From contig NZ_CP108036.1 in NCBI RefSeq assembly GCF_036170895.1, forward strand, positions 6,979,501-7,043,500: a DNA stretch of 64,000 bases, read 5' to 3'. Source of the DNA: Streptomyces erythrochromogenes. Its GTDB lineage: Bacteria > Actinomycetota > Actinomycetes > Streptomycetales > Streptomycetaceae. Each line of letters starts with the position of its first letter. Position 1 is the stretch's first letter. Shown in pieces: positions 25,401 through 33,414 of this stretch. Under the pieces are notes generated by a model, which was given only the letters and a program-made list of their open reading frames with translations, ran no database searches and was not told the origin of the DNA. A program made the position numbers and the translations under genes.

Positions 25401-27113
25401 GATGCGGCGCTGCGCGGCCGGCCGGGGGGCGTCCGCCGCGAAGGCTCCCTCGCCCAGGTCGCCGCGGGCGCCTTCGGCCAGCCGTCCGCGGGCCCGCAGC
25501 AGCCGCCGGGCGAACTCGTCCGTGTCGGCGGCCACGATCGCGAGGCGGGCCTTCAGCGGCTCACGTCCGCCCAAGGTGTGCGCGATCGCCGCGACGGGTG
25601 TGCGGGGGGCGCGTTCCACCGCCTCCAGTACGTCGCCGATGTGCAGGTCGAGCAGCTCGGTGTCGCCGGCCGAGAGCAGGACGAGCTGTGGTGCGCCCTC
25701 CGCGCCTCCCACCGCCACCGGCCGGGCAGGGGCGGGTGCGGGTGCCTCCTCCAGCACCACGTGGACGTTCGTACCGCCGAAACCGAACGAGCTGACCGCG
25801 GCCCGCCGCGGGGCCCGCGTACGCGGCCAGGGCCGCGCGGTCTCGGCGAACCGCAGGCCCGCGGCCCCGACGCCCAGGTCGGGATGGGGGGTGGTGCCGG
25901 GCTGCGGCACGATCGTGCGGTGGTGGACGACCAGGGCCGTCTTGATCAGCCCCGCCATGCCCGCCGCGGCCAGGGAATGCCCGATGAGGGCCTTGCCGGC
26001 GCCCAGGTAGCACATCGAGGGGTCGTCGTCGGGGTACTCGGTGCGCAGCCGGCGCAGCGCCTCGACCTCGGCGCGGTCGCCGGACCGGGTGGCGGTGCCG
26101 TGGGCCTCCAGGAAGCCCACGGACGACGGGGCGACGCCCGCGTCGTCGTACGCCCGGCGCAGCGCGCGCAGCTGGCCCTCCGGGGCAGGGGCCAGCGGAC
26201 CCGGGGACGCGCCGTCGTTGGCCGAGCCGACGCCCTTGATCACCGCGTAGACGCGGTCGCCGGCGGCGAGCGCGTCCGCGAGCGGCCGTACGACGACGGC
26301 GCCCGCGCCCTCGCCGAGCACGAAGCCGTCGGCCTCCTCGTCGAAGGGGCGGCACACCCCGGTGGCGGACAGCGCGCGCAGCGTGGAGAAGCCGATCAGG
26401 CTGTCGGGGGTCAGGTTGACGTAGACACCGCCCACGACGGCGATCCGGCAGCCGCCCTGGCGCAGCTGGGCGACGGCCTGGTCCAGGGCGACCAGGGAGC
26501 CGGAGCAGGCGGCGTCGACGGCGAAGCTGGGACCGCCGAGGTCGAACTGCCGGCTGACGGTTCCGGCCGCCATGTTGAGCAGGCTCCCGGGCAGGCTGAA
26601 GGGATGCACGGTGCCGAGTCGTCCGGCGTGCTCCTTGACCGCCTCGAGGACGCCGTCGTCGTCCGTCGCGGACCGCCGTGCCTGGTCGGCCAGGGCGATG
26701 GCCCGGATCGGGGCCGCCATGACGTCCTTGTAGTCGGACACCGACATCGCGCAGAAGACCCCGGTGTTCTCCCGGTCGAAGTCGCCCCGGCCCAGCCCCG
26801 CGTCGTCGAGGGCCTCGCGGGTGACGTCGAGCATCAGCCGGTGCTGCGGGTCCATGGCCCGGGCGCGGGCGGGCGGCACCCCGTAGTGCAGGGCGTCGAA
26901 GCGGTCCACGTCGTCGAGGAAGGCGACCTGGTCGGTGTACGAGGCGTGCGGGGCCGACGGGTTGTCGGGCTCGTGGAAGACCTCGTGGTTCCAGCGTTCC
27001 GCCGGGACCGCGGAGAACTGCCGTTCCCCGCTCATCAGGAGCTTCCAGTATTCGCGGATGTCGCGGGCTCCGGGAAAGCGGCAGCCGAGGCCGACGATGG
27101 CGATGTCAGTCAT
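22464..27113 (-). CDS. Single-module polyketide synthase fused to an alpha-oxoamine synthase (KS-AT-ACP-AOS)
   Basis: 1549 residues. KS at 1-460: Cys203 in VDAACSGSL, His338 in EAHGTA, His379 in IGHS, and TNVHVVLEEAP. AT at 570-870: Ser674 in GHSVGEF, and AFHS (His778), typical of malonyl-CoA specificity. A Pro/Ala/Ser linker, then ACP with Ser1057 in DDLGFDSLML. PLP domain at 1165-1540, of the 8-amino-7-oxononanoate synthase/serine palmitoyltransferase type: SFSGYNYLGL, VDEAHSIGTTG with Asp1358, and SGTLSKALAG with Lys1393. No KR, DH, ER or TE. The AOS should condense the ACP-bound chain with an amino acid, losing CO2 and releasing an alpha-aminoketone. Start overlaps the MMPL stop (ATGA). 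Confidence 0.93.
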   Translation of the reverse strand: MTDIAIVGLGCRFPGARDIREYWKLLMSGERQFSAVPAERWNHEVFHEPDNPSAPHASYTDQVAFLDDVDRFDALHYGVPPARARAMDPQHRLMLDVTREALDDAGLGRGDFDRENTGVFCAMSVSDYKDVMAAPIRAIALADQARRSATDDDGVLEAVKEHAGRLGTVHPFSLPGSLLNMAAGTVSRQFDLGGPSFAVDAACSGSLVALDQAVAQLRQGGCRIAVVGGVYVNLTPDSLIGFSTLRALSATGVCRPFDEEADGFVLGEGAGAVVVRPLADALAAGDRVYAVIKGVGSANDGASPGPLAPAPEGQLRALRRAYDDAGVAPSSVGFLEAHGTATRSGDRAEVEALRRLRTEYPDDDPSMCYLGAGKALIGHSLAAAGMAGLIKTALVVHHRTIVPQPGTTPHPDLGVGAAGLRFAETARPWPRTRAPRRAAVSSFGFGGTNVHVVLEEAPAPAPARPVAVGGAEGAPQLVLLSAGDTELLDLHIGDVLEAVERAPRTPVAAIAHTLGGREPLKARLAIVAADTDEFARRLLRARGRLAEGARGDLGEGAFAADAPRPAAQRRIAFVFPGQGSQRPGMMRDLYERFAGFRTVVDALGSVARGDADLDLAALLYGGEAAGSGDGDTEEFRRRLAGTEVCQPLLGTVQIAATRLLADCGVTPDLALGHSVGEFAAAAAAGALTGEEAVRLLVRRGAALRRAASGLRGGMVAVQTDKETCRRLVVGIDDVWLACFNQPRQVVVSGTPQGLATLRRACADAGIATAVLEVSDAFHSPRLACAEEAVRADLAGRRVSPPRLPFVSSVSAALCSDPEELRELWARHASAPVQFGDAVLASYDAGARLFLQVSGGGSLLDPVRRNLADREDVHVVAASGATPDGGREFVRALARLAVLGVPVDPRVLVPAQERRPVDLPVARLAAQSYWAGRTAPSTAAPSEQAPSKATPSEAAPPTADPAGVRPARPAPPEETETPADAPSLHPMDDLRQLVREQADLMSRLSGAAHAPARGESAPAGDVGEVTEAVFAHIARISAFPVGHLRHEQLLIDDLGFDSLMLTDLFTALKRQWPLWTFDERDADRPTVGGLAAAVAGVSVEPAPGAVPEQRAGGGVPAPAPSECPSEDPSDDLPAPAAPDPAPLPEEHTRIDRFPEVTAHVERIGALSGTGLSNPYFLVHEGGMTDTTVIGGRELLSFSGYNYLGLATHPRVNEAAKEAIETYGTSVSASRLLSGSRPLHLELEAELADLLGCEAAVTLANGHATNVTVIGHLVGPGDLVVHDALAHDSILQGCRLSGATRRPFPHNDAAALDALLAQVRHQYRRVLVVIEGVYSMDGDIADLPALVAVKQRHGALLMVDEAHSIGTTGATGRGVGEHFGIDRPAVDLWSGTLSKALAGCGGYVAASRPVVEYLRYTAPGFIYSAGMTPADTAACLASLRLLRDEPERVARLAENAALFVRLAREADVDTGDSHGTPVVPCIVGDSLKTLRLAEALFRRGVSVNPILHPAVPEEMARLRFFVTRDHTPGQIRHTVTALAQELRQPDAVRAA

Positions 27114-29491
27114 GACGGGTCTTCCTTGTCGTGGGGCCCGGGCCGGACGGCTGCCGGGGTGGTGCGGACGGTGTGGGCGGTGGCGGCGCACGCGCACTCG
27201 CGGTCGGCGGCGCGTGCGGGCGGGGGGACGGGGGCCGTGCCCGGGGAGGGCGGCGGCGCGGGCCGCGGCGGCCCCACGGCGCTGTCCGGGGGCGGACGGG
27301 ACGCCGGGCGCGGCACCCTGCGCCGCCGAATCGGCCACGGCGCCCACCAGTTCAGGCCGCCCGCCAGGCGCATGAGCGCCGGTACGAGCACGCCCCGTAC
27401 GAGCGTCGCGTCGAGGAGGACGCCCAGGCCCGCGCCGATCCCGAAGAACTGCAGGAGCGAGACCTGGGAGGTGCCGAAGCTGAGCAGGGTGAAGGCGAGC
27501 AGGGCGCCGGCCGTGGTGACGATGCCGCCGGTGCGGGCGATGCCCGAGACGATGGAGGAGGTGTCGTCCTGTCCGGCGTCGTGCGCTTCCTTGATGCGCG
27601 CGAGGACGAACACCTCGTAGTCCACCGAGAGTCCGAAGACGATGCAGAACAGCAGCACCGGCATGGTGGTGCTGAGCGGACCGGGGGTGAAGCCGAGCAG
27701 GTGCTGCAGATGGCCCGCCTGGAAGATCCACGTCATGGCGCCGAGGACCGCCGCGAGGCTCAGGGCGTTCAGCGCGATGGCCTTCAGCGGCAGCAGCAGA
27801 CTGCGCGTGAAACCGAGCAGCAGCACGAAGGTGGTCGCGGTGATCAGGGAGAGGGCCAGCGGGATCCGGTCTCCCACCGTGTCCTTGGCGTCGACCAGAA
27901 CCGCGCTCGGTCCGCCGACGAGGACGTCGGCGCCGGCCGGGCCGGGAGTGGCCCGGATGTCGCGCACGAGCTGCTGGGCGGCGCGCGACTGCGGGTCCAC
28001 CAGCGGTACCACGGACAGCCGGGCGGGGCTTGCGACGGCGCCGGCGGGCCGGGCCGCGGCGGACCGGGCGGAGCCGGGGAGCGGGGCGGACGCCCCGTCG
28101 CGGAAGGTGCCCTCGGGCGTCACGACCCGGGCGACCTGCGGCAGCGCGGACAGCCTGCGGGCGTGGTCCTCCCGCGCCGACGGGGTCGACGTACCGGTCG
28201 TGACGACGGCGAGCGCGCCGGCGCCCTTCATGTCGAACGCGCCGCGCACCAGGTCGCCGGTCTGCCGGGCGGCCGAGCCCTTAGGCAGCGCCCGGTCGTC
28301 GGGAGTGGCGAAACCGGCGTGGGCGAACGGCCCGGCGAGCAGCGCCAGCAGGCCGATCACCGGCAGCGCGGCCAGCAGCGGACGGCGTACGACGATCCGC
28401 GCCAGCCCCTCCCAGAGCCGCGAGCGCGACCCGGAGTGGACCCGGCGGCGCCAGGGCACGGCCCAGGCGTTCACCCGCTTCCCGAGCAGGGCCAGCAGCG
28501 CCGGCAGCACCGTCACGGCGCTCACCGCGGCGATCACCACGACGGCGATGCCCGCGTAGGCGAAGGAACGCAGGAAGTACGGCGGGAACACCAGCAGGGT
28601 GGCGAGCGCGGCGGAGACCGTCGCGGCGCTGAAGACGATCGTGTGGCCGGCGGTGCGCACGGTGCGCACCGCGGCGGTGCGCGGGCTGCAACCGTCGGCC
28701 AGCTCCTCGCGGAAGCGCGAGACGACCAGCAGGCCGTAGTCGATGCCCAGGCCCAGGCCGAGCGCCGTGGTGAGGTTCAGAGCGAAGACGGACACGTCGG
28801 TGACGCTGCCGAGGATGCTGAGGGCCAGCAGCGTCCCGGCGACGGCGAGGACGCCGATGAGCAGGGGCAGGGCGGCGGCCACGACGCTGCCGAACACCAG
28901 GACCAGCAGGACCAGGGTCCCGGGCAGGACGACGGCCTCGGCCCGCTTCAGGTCGGACTCGGAGAGGTTCTGGAGCTCGGCGTCGACGAGCGCGGGCCCT
29001 CCGACGTGCACCGTGAGGGGAGTCGCCGCCGTCCCGGGGCCGGCCGGGGTGCCCAGTTCCTCGCTCAGCCGCTCGACCCGCGCGGCGAGCCGGTCCCCCT
29101 CGCCGTCCACGTGCGCGACCAGCATGGCCGCGCGGCCGTCCCGGCTGCGCAGCTCCGCCGCGTCGCCCGTCCAGTACGAGGTGACCGCGTTCACGTGCGG
29201 CTCGGCGGCGAGGCGCCCGGTCAGGGCCTCGCCCGCGCTGCGGGCGGCCGGGCTGTCGACGGAGCCGCCACGGGCCTGTGCGACGACGACCAGGTTGGGG
29301 GAGGCCCCCGAATGCCGGGCGGCGAGGACCGCGGCGCGGCTGGACTCGGACCGCGGATCGTCGTATCCCTGCGTCTTCAGCCGGCCGGTCGCGTCCGCGC
29401 CGAACACGGCCGACAGCAGGAGGAACACCAGCGCGGCGAGGAGGACCAGTCGGGGACGACGGGTCACGAAACTCCCTGCACGACGGAACAT
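27110..29491 (-). CDS. MMPL-family RND exporter of the PKS-AOS operon
   Basis: 793 residues with the usual duplicated layout: first helix at about 15-33 (LVLLAALVFLLLSAVFG), large loop, helices, GLGLGIDYGLLVVSRFRE, then a second half with FGLSVDYEVFVLARIKEA. The tail (about 745-793) is Pro/Arg/Ala-rich and cytoplasmic. ATG at 29491 has GGAGG six bases upstream. The stop overlaps the PKS start, so exporter, synthase and transferase are translated as one unit. MMPL proteins commonly export lipids made by an adjacent PKS in mycobacteria; here it is the probable exporter of the aminoketone product. Confidence 0.92.
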   Translation of the reverse strand: MFRRAGSFVTRRPRLVLLAALVFLLLSAVFGADATGRLKTQGYDDPRSESSRAAVLAARHSGASPNLVVVAQARGGSVDSPAARSAGEALTGRLAAEPHVNAVTSYWTGDAAELRSRDGRAAMLVAHVDGEGDRLAARVERLSEELGTPAGPGTAATPLTVHVGGPALVDAELQNLSESDLKRAEAVVLPGTLVLLVLVFGSVVAAALPLLIGVLAVAGTLLALSILGSVTDVSVFALNLTTALGLGLGIDYGLLVVSRFREELADGCSPRTAAVRTVRTAGHTIVFSAATVSAALATLLVFPPYFLRSFAYAGIAVVVIAAVSAVTVLPALLALLGKRVNAWAVPWRRRVHSGSRSRLWEGLARIVVRRPLLAALPVIGLLALLAGPFAHAGFATPDDRALPKGSAARQTGDLVRGAFDMKGAGALAVVTTGTSTPSAREDHARRLSALPQVARVVTPEGTFRDGASAPLPGSARSAAARPAGAVASPARLSVVPLVDPQSRAAQQLVRDIRATPGPAGADVLVGGPSAVLVDAKDTVGDRIPLALSLITATTFVLLLGFTRSLLLPLKAIALNALSLAAVLGAMTWIFQAGHLQHLLGFTPGPLSTTMPVLLFCIVFGLSVDYEVFVLARIKEAHDAGQDDTSSIVSGIARTGGIVTTAGALLAFTLLSFGTSQVSLLQFFGIGAGLGVLLDATLVRGVLVPALMRLAGGLNWWAPWPIRRRRVPRPASRPPPDSAVGPPRPAPPPSPGTAPVPPPARAADRECACAATAHTVRTTPAAVRPGPHDKEDPS

Positions 29492-29781
29492 CGGGGGCCT
29501 CCGGTCCGGATGGCATTTCGCTCCTGCTTTTCCGCAGGACGGTCGAATGCCACCCTGCCCGGGGCGGGGGAGGGGTCGTAGTCCCGGCCTTTCGTCACTT
29601 GACAGAAGCCGGAAAGGAGGGCTCCTGTCCGGCGGCGGAGGCTTTGACAAGACCGGTTGCGGGCGTCAAGTCACGCGTTCAAGTGGCGTGACGTCCGCGC
29701 GCGTGCGGGGTGTATTTGACGTACGCCTCCACCGGGAAATCCCGGAGGCTCCTGTATCGGACGGAGAATCGGAGAAGCATC
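29492..29781. promoter_or_regulatory. Divergent regulatory region upstream of the PKS-AOS operon
   Basis: 290 bases without a gene. TTGACA occurs at 29601-29606, and a hyphenated palindrome GTCACGC (29670-29676) and GCGTGAC (29686-29692) lies further right, with two copies of TCAAGT just before and inside it. The region is less GC-rich than its surroundings. It may control both the leftward biosynthetic operon and the rightward small membrane gene. Confidence 0.45.
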
Positions 29782-30027
29782 GTGTTCGAGCATTCCTGGA
29801 TTCCCGGCGTCGCTCTGGCCGGAGCCTCCGTGGTGCTGGTGGGCAGCGGCATCGGCCTGCTGGCGACCTCGATGGCCGCCCCCACCACCGCCCCGCGGCC
29901 GGCCGTCCTGCTCCTTCCCCAGGACGGCGCGGGCGCCATTCACACGGGCTATTCCACCGTGACCGTGAAGAAGCAGGATTTCGATGAGCGGCTGAAGGGA
30001 AACCCGGAGGCGAAGCCCGGAAGATGA
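29782..30027 (+). CDS. Small single-pass membrane or exported protein
   Basis: 81 residues from GTG 29782 (ribosome site GGAGAAG at 29771-29777). One hydrophobic segment at about 8-30 (VALAGASVVLVGSGIGLLAT), then an outside region with TTAPRPAVLLLPQDG and a polar, Lys-rich C-terminus. An in-frame GTG at 29710 would add 24 residues but lacks a ribosome site. Codon use is less GC-extreme than neighbours. It is divergent from the MMPL-PKS-PPTase operon and shares its promoter region. No homologue recognised; function unknown. Confidence 0.6.
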   Translation: MFEHSWIPGVALAGASVVLVGSGIGLLATSMAAPTTAPRPAVLLLPQDGAGAIHTGYSTVTVKKQDFDERLKGNPEAKPGR

Positions 30028-30064
30028 GGAGGGCGCGCGGGCCGGCACCGGAGACCCGCCGGCC

Positions 30065-30886
30065 TCAGGTCGCCGCGGGGATGTGGCGCGCCGCCGCGAG
30101 TCCGGCCAGTGTCCGGAGCCTCGCGAAGTACGCGGCGCAGTACTCCTCGTCGATCCGGGGCACGGCCTTGTCGAGGGCGGCGATGCACGCCCAGAGGCCG
30201 GCTATGCGGTTGCTGTCCATCCCTTCCGTGAGTTCCATCTCCACGAGGATGGCGGTGTCGGCGTCCAGGAGGATCAGCTCCACGCCCTCGATGGACACGC
30301 CGCGGAAGCCGTCGGGGAAGAGCGCGCGCCTGTGTTCTTCCCACAGTCGGGCCAGTCGGTCTCCCCGCTCCGCTTCCTCGGTGGGGGGCGGGCCGAGGAG
30401 CAGGGAGACGGCGTCGAAGACGGCGCGCACCCGGGCGACGGCCATGGGCGCAGTCAGGGCGGCGCTCGATCTCGCACCCCGTGTGAGCCCGTCGCGCAGC
30501 AGTCGGCCGTGGTCGAGTTCCGCGGCGAGCCCGGCCGTGACGAGGCCCTCCTCGGCGGCCTTCCTGATCAGTTCCCCCAGCGGTGCGTCCGACCCCAGCC
30601 GCTCGGCGAGGACGTGCTCCAGGGCGAACAGGGAATGCGCGACGGCGACGGTGGCGAACTCGTAGCGGTAGTACGAGTACCGGATGAGCTCGCGGGAGGT
30701 CTCCAGTGCGCTCATGACGTACATCGAGGCGTTGCCGGGAACGACCAGCCCGGCGACCAGTGCCCGCATCGCCGCGAAGTCCGCAGCGGTGCCCCAGCTG
30801 CGGGGGTCCGGTGTCGGCAGGTCCGGCACCTGCAGGTCCGGTGCGGGCAGGGGGAGCGGGTCGGGCGTCGGGGGCACGCTGTTCAC
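30065..30886 (-). CDS. Uncharacterised helical protein coupled to the flavoprotein
   Basis: 273 residues. A Pro/Asp-rich start (residues 1-30: PDPLPLPAPDLQVPDLPTP) precedes a mostly alpha-helical body. The segment YSYYRYEFATVAVAHSLFAL followed by ALEHVLAERLG, and later ELDHGRLLRDGLTRGAR, recalls helical RNase-like (HEPN) or four-helix folds in which conserved Glu/Arg/His line a helix face, but I cannot assign it. GTG at 30886 overlaps the stop of the upstream oxidoreductase (GTGA), so it is co-translated. No signal peptide or membrane segment. Function unknown. Confidence 0.8.
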   Translation of the reverse strand: MNSVPPTPDPLPLPAPDLQVPDLPTPDPRSWGTAADFAAMRALVAGLVVPGNASMYVMSALETSRELIRYSYYRYEFATVAVAHSLFALEHVLAERLGSDAPLGELIRKAAEEGLVTAGLAAELDHGRLLRDGLTRGARSSAALTAPMAVARVRAVFDAVSLLLGPPPTEEAERGDRLARLWEEHRRALFPDGFRGVSIEGVELILLDADTAILVEMELTEGMDSNRIAGLWACIAALDKAVPRIDEEYCAAYFARLRTLAGLAAARHIPAAT

Positions 30887-32100
30887 CGGAGCAGTTTTGC
30901 CGTCCGGAGGCCGTCCGTGCCAGTGGTTTCCGGGGCGGCGGCGAGGAGTTCACGCCGCTTGGTGCCGCCCGAGACGCGGTGGAGTCCGTACGAGCCGGGC
31001 TTGCGGGCCTCGCCGGCAAGGTGCTTGGCGATGCCCTGGCAGATGAACTCCTTGAGCTTCGCGCCGGGGCGGCCGGCGATGTGGAACCAGACCGCCACGT
31101 CGTGACGGCGGGCGAACTGGAAGATGCCCGCGCGGCGGCCGAGGCTGATGCACTGGCCCGCGAACACCGCGTTGAGGGGCGCGGGCCGCTCGCCAGCGAT
31201 CCGGCTGAGCACCGTGTCGGCAGCCCGCGCGCCCAGCGGGATCGCCGCCTGGCAGCTCATGCGCAGGGGCAGGCCCGAGGGGGCCGCCGAGTCGCCGGCC
31301 GCGACGATGCGGTCGTCGTCCACGCTGGTCAGCGACTCGTCCGTGAGCAGGCGACCCACGGCGTCGGTGCTCAGCCCGCTGCGTACGGCCAGGTCCGGCA
31401 CACCGAAGCGGGCCGTCCAGACGGTCACTTCGCTGGGCAGTTCGCGGCCGTCGTCCAGACGCACGGCGTGACGGGTCACGGCCGTCACCTTCGCCCCCGG
31501 GCCTTCCAGTACGGTCACACCGAGCCCGGTCAGCCGCCGGGCGACCGAGCGCCGGCCCCGGGCGTGCAGGTACGGGCCGAGCACCCCTCCGCAGACCAGG
31601 GTCACCGCCCGTCCCTGCTCCGCCAGTTCGGCGGCCGTCTCGATACCGGTCGGACCGGCCCCGACCACCGTCACCGGCGCCGTCGCGGGCGCGGCCACGA
31701 GCACGGGCCGCAGCCGCTGCGCCTCTTCCAGGCTGTTGATCGGGTAGGAGAAGTCCGCGGCCCCCGGCACCCCCGGGTCGGCGCTGCCGCTGCCCACGGC
31801 GTACACCAGGTAGTCGTAGGCGGCCGTGTCGCCCGACGCCAGCGTCACGCGGCGCGCGGCGGCGTCGATCCCCGTCACGGTGTCGACCAGGAGGCGGACG
31901 CCCCGGCCCAGGACGTCCGCGTACTCGACGACCGCGTCGCAGGAGCCGCCGACCAGCTGGTGCAGGCGGATCCGCTCGACGAAGGACGGGCGCGGGTTGA
32001 CCAGCGTCACGCTCACGTCGGCGCGCTGCGTCAGGCGGTTGGCGGCCATGACGCCGGCGTATCCGCCGCCGATCACGATGACTTCGGTGTTCTCGGTCAT
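30883..32100 (-). CDS. NDH-2-like FAD-dependent pyridine nucleotide-disulfide oxidoreductase
   Basis: 405 residues. FAD-binding Rossmann fold at the N-terminus (VIVIGGGYAGVMAANRL) and a second NAD-binding fold near 150 (VTVVGAGPTGIETAAELAEQ). The flavin-contacting RIVAAGDSAA is near 285. There is no CxxC redox pair. The order and the C-terminal region after 290 (GQCISLGRRAGIFQFARR) match type II NADH dehydrogenase-like proteins of actinobacteria, which pass electrons from NADH to quinones at the membrane. The ATG at 32100 follows GGGGAG; a 31-residue upstream extension lies in the promoter and is unlikely. Confidence 0.88.
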   Translation of the reverse strand: MTENTEVIVIGGGYAGVMAANRLTQRADVSVTLVNPRPSFVERIRLHQLVGGSCDAVVEYADVLGRGVRLLVDTVTGIDAAARRVTLASGDTAAYDYLVYAVGSGSADPGVPGAADFSYPINSLEEAQRLRPVLVAAPATAPVTVVGAGPTGIETAAELAEQGRAVTLVCGGVLGPYLHARGRRSVARRLTGLGVTVLEGPGAKVTAVTRHAVRLDDGRELPSEVTVWTARFGVPDLAVRSGLSTDAVGRLLTDESLTSVDDDRIVAAGDSAAPSGLPLRMSCQAAIPLGARAADTVLSRIAGERPAPLNAVFAGQCISLGRRAGIFQFARRHDVAVWFHIAGRPGAKLKEFICQGIAKHLAGEARKPGSYGLHRVSGGTKRRELLAAAPETTGTDGLRTAKLLR

Positions 32101-32229
32101 GGTGGGCTCCCCGTTCTCTCGTTGTCGGCTTCCGGGCACAAGACACCGGTGCCGCCACCGTTGTGACAGGGGGAGTCGTGTGACCTGCGCCACGCAGCCG
32201 GGGTCCGCATGCGCACGGCGCGGTACGGC

Positions 32230-33315
32230 TCAGCGCAGTACGGCCGCCAGCAGGTCGGCGCCCAGCGCCGTCAGATCGGGCAGGTTGAGCGTGTAGCGGA
32301 CGTAACGACCGCGCCGCCGGGCCGTGAGCAGGCCGGCGCGGCGCAGGACGGCGAGGTGGCGGGACACCTCCGGCGGTGAGAGCTCCCAGGCGTGGGCCAG
32401 CTCCCGGGTGGTGTGCGGGCCGCGGGCCAGGGTGCGCAGCAGCCGAAGACGTACCGGATGCGCGAGTGCCTCCAGCCGGAGCGTGACCGTCTCCAGCGAT
32501 ACCGGCTCCGACGGATCCGGCTCCGCCACCGGGTACTGCACCACCGGCTGCCAGCCGGGGGCGTGCACCACCGCCAGGTGCGGGCCGCCGAAGGCGCTGG
32601 GTATGAAGGTGACTCCGGTGCCGTGGGCGGCGGTCGCCTTGTCCGGGAGCTTGTCCACGACGATCTGGTCGCCGCCCGGTGCCAGGGAGACCGCGCCGGA
32701 GACCGCCGCGAGGGCCGCCCCCATGCCGTGCCGCCTGAGCAGGTCGTTCTTCACGCGCAGGTCGGTGGCCAGGCGTACGGCGACATCCGCCCAGGCGCCG
32801 TCGAAGAAGACCTCGGCGCACTGTTCGAGGGTGTCGCGCACGCGTGCCCGTACGGCGGCCGGATCCGCGAGCAGCCGTGCCGCGAAGGCCTCCTGCCGTA
32901 CCCCGCGGGCCTGCGCCAGGTCCAGGGCGCGCTCCCGTGCGGCCCGGTCGGTCAGCGGCGAAGGCGCGCCGAAGCGGACCCGGTTGCTGCCGCACGTGGT
33001 GACGAGCGCCGCCGTCACGTACCTCTCGTCGTCGATCCGGTCCACATCGTCCAACTCCTCGGCGAGGGTCGGCCGGGGCCGGGCGGGGAGCAGGAAGTCG
33101 GCCTGTGAGGAACGCCAGAGGAAATCCGCCTCCCGCAGGCGCTCCGCCAGCTCCGGCGGCATCCCGGCCCACACCTCACCGGCCCAGCCGGCGAGCTGCG
33201 GATGGTGCCCCGGCTCAGCCAGCACGTGCAGCATCGCGGTCAGTTCGGCGAGCGGGGACGCGGCGAACCGCAGCCGTCCGGACGGCAGGCCGCCGATGTC
33301 GATCCTCAACGTCAC
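32230..33315 (-). CDS. DUF5937 / ArsR-family transcriptional regulator
   Basis: 361 residues. The first ~250 residues match the DUF5937 sensor domain that precedes ArsR helix-turn-helix modules in Streptomyces. The winged helix is C-terminal: LEALAHPVRLRLLRTLARG, then TTRELAHAWELSPPEVSRHLAVLRRAGL. No cysteine-based metal site is visible in the HTH. GTG at 33315 is chosen since it begins VTLRIDIGG. It is divergent from an MFS transporter with a perfect palindrome between, so it most likely represses that transporter and perhaps itself. Confidence 0.88.
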   Translation of the reverse strand: MTLRIDIGGLPSGRLRFAASPLAELTAMLHVLAEPGHHPQLAGWAGEVWAGMPPELAERLREADFLWRSSQADFLLPARPRPTLAEELDDVDRIDDERYVTAALVTTCGSNRVRFGAPSPLTDRAARERALDLAQARGVRQEAFAARLLADPAAVRARVRDTLEQCAEVFFDGAWADVAVRLATDLRVKNDLLRRHGMGAALAAVSGAVSLAPGGDQIVVDKLPDKATAAHGTGVTFIPSAFGGPHLAVVHAPGWQPVVQYPVAEPDPSEPVSLETVTLRLEALAHPVRLRLLRTLARGPHTTRELAHAWELSPPEVSRHLAVLRRAGLLTARRRGRYVRYTLNLPDLTALGADLLAAVLR

Positions 33316-33354
33316 CCGCCCAGGATCTCCGACCGGACGGCCCCCCTCGTCACC

Positions 33355-33377
33355 GGGTTGACGATGTCCGTCAACCC
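33355..33377. promoter_or_regulatory. Palindromic operator between ArsR-type regulator and MFS gene
   Basis: GGGTTGAC (33355-33362) and GTCAACCC (33370-33377) are perfect eight-base arms with a GATGTCC spacer, in the 99-base intergenic region. The size suits a winged-helix dimer. Confidence 0.7.
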
Positions 33378-33414
33378 GCGTGCCCGGCCCGGCGGCCGAA
33401 CGCAGGGTGGCGCC

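Noticed and set aside
22464..27731. Longer PKS start at 27731
   Set aside because: The extra 206 codons are antisense to the MMPL gene end and lack KS features; ATG 27113 overlaps the MMPL stop as expected for coupling.
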